NCBI RefSeq assembly: GCF_000633255.1
Contig: NZ_AYMJ01000013.1
Location: forward strand, 124,001-188,000
DNA: 64,000 nt
Direction of reading: 5' to 3'
Source: Pseudomonas sp. H1h
Lineage (GTDB): Bacteria; Pseudomonadota; Gammaproteobacteria; Pseudomonadales; Pseudomonadaceae
The translations under genes and the position numbers were made by a program. The notes beneath the pieces are model-generated. The model was not told where the DNA came from, made no database searches, and was given only the letters and a program-made list of their open reading frames with translations. Below, in pieces: positions 61,007 through 64,000 of the stretch (its first letter is position 1; the number at the start of each line of letters is the position of its first letter).

Positions 61007-64000
61007 ATGCCAGCACACACCTTTGCATTCCATCTTTCTCCTCGGGGCAAATTGCGCTGGGCGATCGCCAGCCTGTTCTTCGCCGTGCACCTGCCCAGCG
61101 CCATCGCCGGCGGTGTCGTGGTCGCCCCCGGCCCCGGCGGCACCGCGCAATTGCAGACGCAGGGCGGCGTGCCCATCGTCAATATCGTCGCGCCCAACGG
61201 CTCGGGCCTGTCGCACAACCAGTTCCTCGACTACAACGTCGACCGTCAGGGCCTGGTGCTGAACAACGCCTTGCAGGCCGGCCAATCGCAGCTCGCCGGG
61301 CAACTGGCGGCCAACCCGCAACTGCAGGGCCAGGCGGCCAGCGTGATCCTCAACGAGGTGATCAGCCGCAACCCTTCGGCGATCAATGGTGCCCAGGAAA
61401 TCTTCGGCCGCGCCGCCGATTATGTGCTGGCCAACCCTAACGGCATTTCGGTAAACGGCGGCAGTTTCATCAACACGCCGAACGCCAATCTGGTGGTCGG
61501 TCGTCCGGAATTGAACGACGGCAAACTGCAGGCTCTGAATACCCGTGACGCCAGCGGTCAGTTGCAGATTCACAGCGCCGGCCTGCGCAACGGCGAGGGC
61601 TCGATCAACCTGATCGCTCCGCGTATCGACAGTCAGGGCCGCATCGATGCGCGCGATCAACTGAACCTCACGGTCGGGCGTAATCAGCTGGACTATGCCA
61701 GTGGTCAGGTGAAAACCGTGGACCCTGCGGGCAACACCAATGACCAACGCATCGACGCCAGCCTGTTCGGGGCGATGCAGGCCGGGCGCATCAACATCGT
61801 CAGCACCGCCGAAGGTGCCGGTGTGCGCGTGGGGGCGGTGCAAGTGGCCGGGCGTGACGGCGTGCAGATTCGCTCTGCCGGCGACCTCAGCGTCAGCGGC
61901 GAAGCGATCCCCAACAGCCTGGAAGTGACCCGTGCCGGTATCCGCAGCAGCCAGGGCGATGTCGGCCTGCACAGCGGCAAGGACCTGACGCTGGCCGCTG
62001 CCGATGTCAGCGGTCGCGACGTCAGCGTCGATGCCAAGCGCAACCTGACCCTGAGCACCGTCGAAAGCCGCAAGCTCCAGGAGAAGCGCGAGAACTGGAG
62101 CAACAGCACCATCGGCATCACCTGGGAAACCTACGACCGCACCCAGACCGACAGCGATTCGCGCCAGCATGGCAGCCAGATCGTCGCAAGCCGCGACGCC
62201 AAACTGTCCTCCGGCAAAGACACTGAACTCAAAGCCGCCAAGGTGGAAGCCGCGAAGAATCTCGATGTGCAGAGCGGCGGCGACCTGCGCCTGACCGCAG
62301 CCACCGAAAGCCACACCCAGACCGATCAGGGCAACCACCGCAAGCACCTGTGGAAGGCCGACTGGAAAACCAGTAGCGAAGACCAGCGCAGCATCGGCAG
62401 CCAGTTGAAGGGCGGCAATATTGCCCTGCAAACCGCTGCCTTGTTGCGCTCCGAGGGCGCTGAACTGAACAGCGCCGGCGATGTGAAACTGGCGGGCAAG
62501 CAAGTGGACGTCACCACGGCCACACGCACCCATCGCAGCAATGACAACAGTTATTCCGGCGACCTGGTCGGCGGTGGTTTCTTCGGCAAGACCGGTGACG
62601 CCGACAAGGGCCAGACCCAGCACCAGGGCAGCAAAATCAACGCCACCGGCAAACTGCTCGTCAAGGCTGACGACGTGCGCATCAGCGGCAGCCAGGTCCG
62701 TGGCGGCACCGAGGCCAGCGTGATCAGCGACCAGGGTTCGCTGGTGATCGACGGCGTGCAGGACACCTCGCACAGCAACAACCACGACAAGGACAGCAAG
62801 TTCTTCGGCATCACCAAGGACGAGTCGCGGCAGAACGCCAAGGACAGCACCACGGTGCGCAGCGAACTGGTCTCGGACAGCAACCTCAAGCTCAAGAGCG
62901 CCAAGGACATCGAGGTGGCCGGCTCCACGGTCAAGGCCGGCGCTGAGCTGACGGCGGACGCGGCGGGTGATGTGAACGTGCATGCGACGCAGAACACCCA
63001 CGACAGCAGCTCGACCACCGAGACCCGTGGCTTCGACGCCTACGCCAAGGAGCAAACTGCGGAGCAATACCGCGCCGGGGTGCATTACGAAGACAAACAG
63101 CAGACCGTCACCCGCAACGACGTCAACCAGCAAGGCTCAAGCCTCAGCGGTGGCAGCGTGCAGGTGAATGCCGGCGGCGATCTGACAATCAAGGGCAGTG
63201 AGGTCAAATCCACTGCGGGCGACACCACGCTGAGCGGCAAGAACGTGTCGTTGCTGGCCGAGCAGGACAGCCACAAAACCTCGACCGATACCTCCAGCAC
63301 CGGCGGCGGTTTCTACTACACCGGTGGCCTCGACCGCGCCGGCAGTGGCGTTGATTTCGCCCACAGCACCACACAAGACACCAGCAGCAAGACCACCGCG
63401 CAAACCACCGCTGTGCAGAGCAGCGGCGCCCTGAACATCAACGCCGACAAACTGGTAACTGAAGGCGCGCAGGTCAAGGCCGGCAACGGTCTGAACGTCG
63501 TGGCCAACGAGATCGACAACCGCGCGGCCAGTAACTCTGATAGCAGCACGCACAGCCAGAGCAACTGGTCGGCGGACATCGGCGCCAATGTCGAGTACAA
63601 GGATGTCGCCCGTCCGATCGCAGGTGCGGTCAAGGATGTGCTTAACGGCAAGGTGCCGGACAAGGAAGCCCTGAGCAATCTCGGCCAGCCGAACGTCGGC
63701 ATCGACGTCGCGATCGGTCACGGCAGCGCGGACAAGTCCGAGCAGAACAGCAACGCGGTGGTCAGCCGTTTCGACGGTGGCAGCGTCGACGTGAAAACCG
63801 CCGGTACCCTGCACGACCAGGGCACGCAGTACAGCGCCAGCACCGGCAAGGTCAACATCAGCGCCGACAAACTGGTTGCCGATGCCGCGAGCAACACCCA
63901 CAGCAGCACCGACAACTCGGTGGACGCGAAGGTCGACGTGCGCGTTTACACCAAGACCGGCGAAGACGTGAACGTCGCCGGCAGCGGCGCGGGCGGCAAC
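61007..64000 (+). CDS. TpsA-type filamentous haemagglutinin/CdiA-like exoprotein (3' end outside window)
   Basis: This is a secreted two-partner exoprotein. The reading frame stays open to base 64000 (998 codons). After a signal peptide (WAIASLFFAVHLPSAIAG), the TPS secretion domain reads GVVVAPGPGGTAQLQ to about residue 280, with the NPNGI motif (VLANPNGISVNGG) and NTPNANLVVG. FHA-2-type haemagglutinin repeats follow almost at once: GSQIVASRDAKLSSGKDTELKAAKVEA, DIEVAGSTVKAGAELTADAAGDVNVHAT and similar. ATG 61007 with GGAG 8 bp upstream is preferred. ATG 60890, overlapping the tpsB stop, is in frame and would add 39 residues. Whether it ends in a CDI toxin is beyond the window. Confidence 0.88.
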   Translation, partial: MPAHTFAFHLSPRGKLRWAIASLFFAVHLPSAIAGGVVVAPGPGGTAQLQTQGGVPIVNIVAPNGSGLSHNQFLDYNVDRQGLVLNNALQAGQSQLAGQLAANPQLQGQAASVILNEVISRNPSAINGAQEIFGRAADYVLANPNGISVNGGSFINTPNANLVVGRPELNDGKLQALNTRDASGQLQIHSAGLRNGEGSINLIAPRIDSQGRIDARDQLNLTVGRNQLDYASGQVKTVDPAGNTNDQRIDASLFGAMQAGRINIVSTAEGAGVRVGAVQVAGRDGVQIRSAGDLSVSGEAIPNSLEVTRAGIRSSQGDVGLHSGKDLTLAAADVSGRDVSVDAKRNLTLSTVESRKLQEKRENWSNSTIGITWETYDRTQTDSDSRQHGSQIVASRDAKLSSGKDTELKAAKVEAAKNLDVQSGGDLRLTAATESHTQTDQGNHRKHLWKADWKTSSEDQRSIGSQLKGGNIALQTAALLRSEGAELNSAGDVKLAGKQVDVTTATRTHRSNDNSYSGDLVGGGFFGKTGDADKGQTQHQGSKINATGKLLVKADDVRISGSQVRGGTEASVISDQGSLVIDGVQDTSHSNNHDKDSKFFGITKDESRQNAKDSTTVRSELVSDSNLKLKSAKDIEVAGSTVKAGAELTADAAGDVNVHATQNTHDSSSTTETRGFDAYAKEQTAEQYRAGVHYEDKQQTVTRNDVNQQGSSLSGGSVQVNAGGDLTIKGSEVKSTAGDTTLSGKNVSLLAEQDSHKTSTDTSSTGGGFYYTGGLDRAGSGVDFAHSTTQDTSSKTTAQTTAVQSSGALNINADKLVTEGAQVKAGNGLNVVANEIDNRAASNSDSSTHSQSNWSADIGANVEYKDVARPIAGAVKDVLNGKVPDKEALSNLGQPNVGIDVAIGHGSADKSEQNSNAVVSRFDGGSVDVKTAGTLHDQGTQYSASTGKVNISADKLVADAASNTHSSTDNSVDAKVDVRVYTKTGEDVNVAGSGAGGN

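Overview
The window looks like chromosome of a fluorescent Pseudomonas, most likely the P. fluorescens complex. Three things point there: an almost complete pyoverdine locus in the P. aeruginosa gene order, GC-rich Pseudomonas codon use, and many copies of the roughly 25-bp Pseudomonas REP palindrome between genes. I saw no tRNA, rRNA, CRISPR array, phage or insertion sequence.

Region 1 (1-24252) is pyoverdine biogenesis. It starts inside the terminal peptide synthetase (partial pvdD with thioesterase), followed by an alpha/beta hydrolase. Convergent to these are fpvA (receptor) and pvdE (inner-membrane exporter). Next come the periplasmic maturation genes pvdM-pvdN-pvdO and, divergently, pvdP. 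Then come the recycling/efflux operon pvdR-pvdT-opmQ, the ECF sigma gene fpvI, and pvdA. Five exact PvdS promoter boxes (TAAAT-N16-CGT) sit before pvdE, pvdM, pvdP, pvdR and pvdA. pvdF and fpvR, neighbours in P. aeruginosa, are not here.

Region 2 (24253-28334) is magnesium adaptation: mgtA with a long leader holding at least eight short hairpins, then mgtC.

Region 3 (28335-49435) is a surface-adhesion island. Two Roc/Bvg-like phosphorelays flank the adhesin genes. The left one has a REC-EAL protein, a LuxR-type regulator and a BvgS-like kinase with PAS. The right one has a pseudo-receiver, a REC-EAL protein, a second pseudo-receiver, a LuxR-type regulator and a BvgS-like kinase without PAS. 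Between them lie a chaperone-usher fimbrial operon, a DUF4398 lipoprotein/OmpA pair and a pertactin-type autotransporter. A 14-bp inverted-heptad element close to TGGGAAA-TTTCCTA, often followed by a second weaker copy 21-22 bp on, precedes most transcription units of the island. It resembles the published BvgA heptad. A similar tandem pair lies before the two-partner secretion genes at 59 kb. The two small pseudo-receivers, with Asn in place of the phosphoacceptor Asp, and this shared box are the most novel-looking features.

Region 4 (49436-64000) is mixed: an aldo/keto reductase, a LysR-gene remnant beside a pirin gene, a tandem REP array, an MscS channel with a cyclic-nucleotide-binding domain, an AhpD-like protein, an EmrAB-type pump, an AraC regulator divergent from an MFS transporter, and a two-partner secretion system whose exoprotein gene runs off the right edge.
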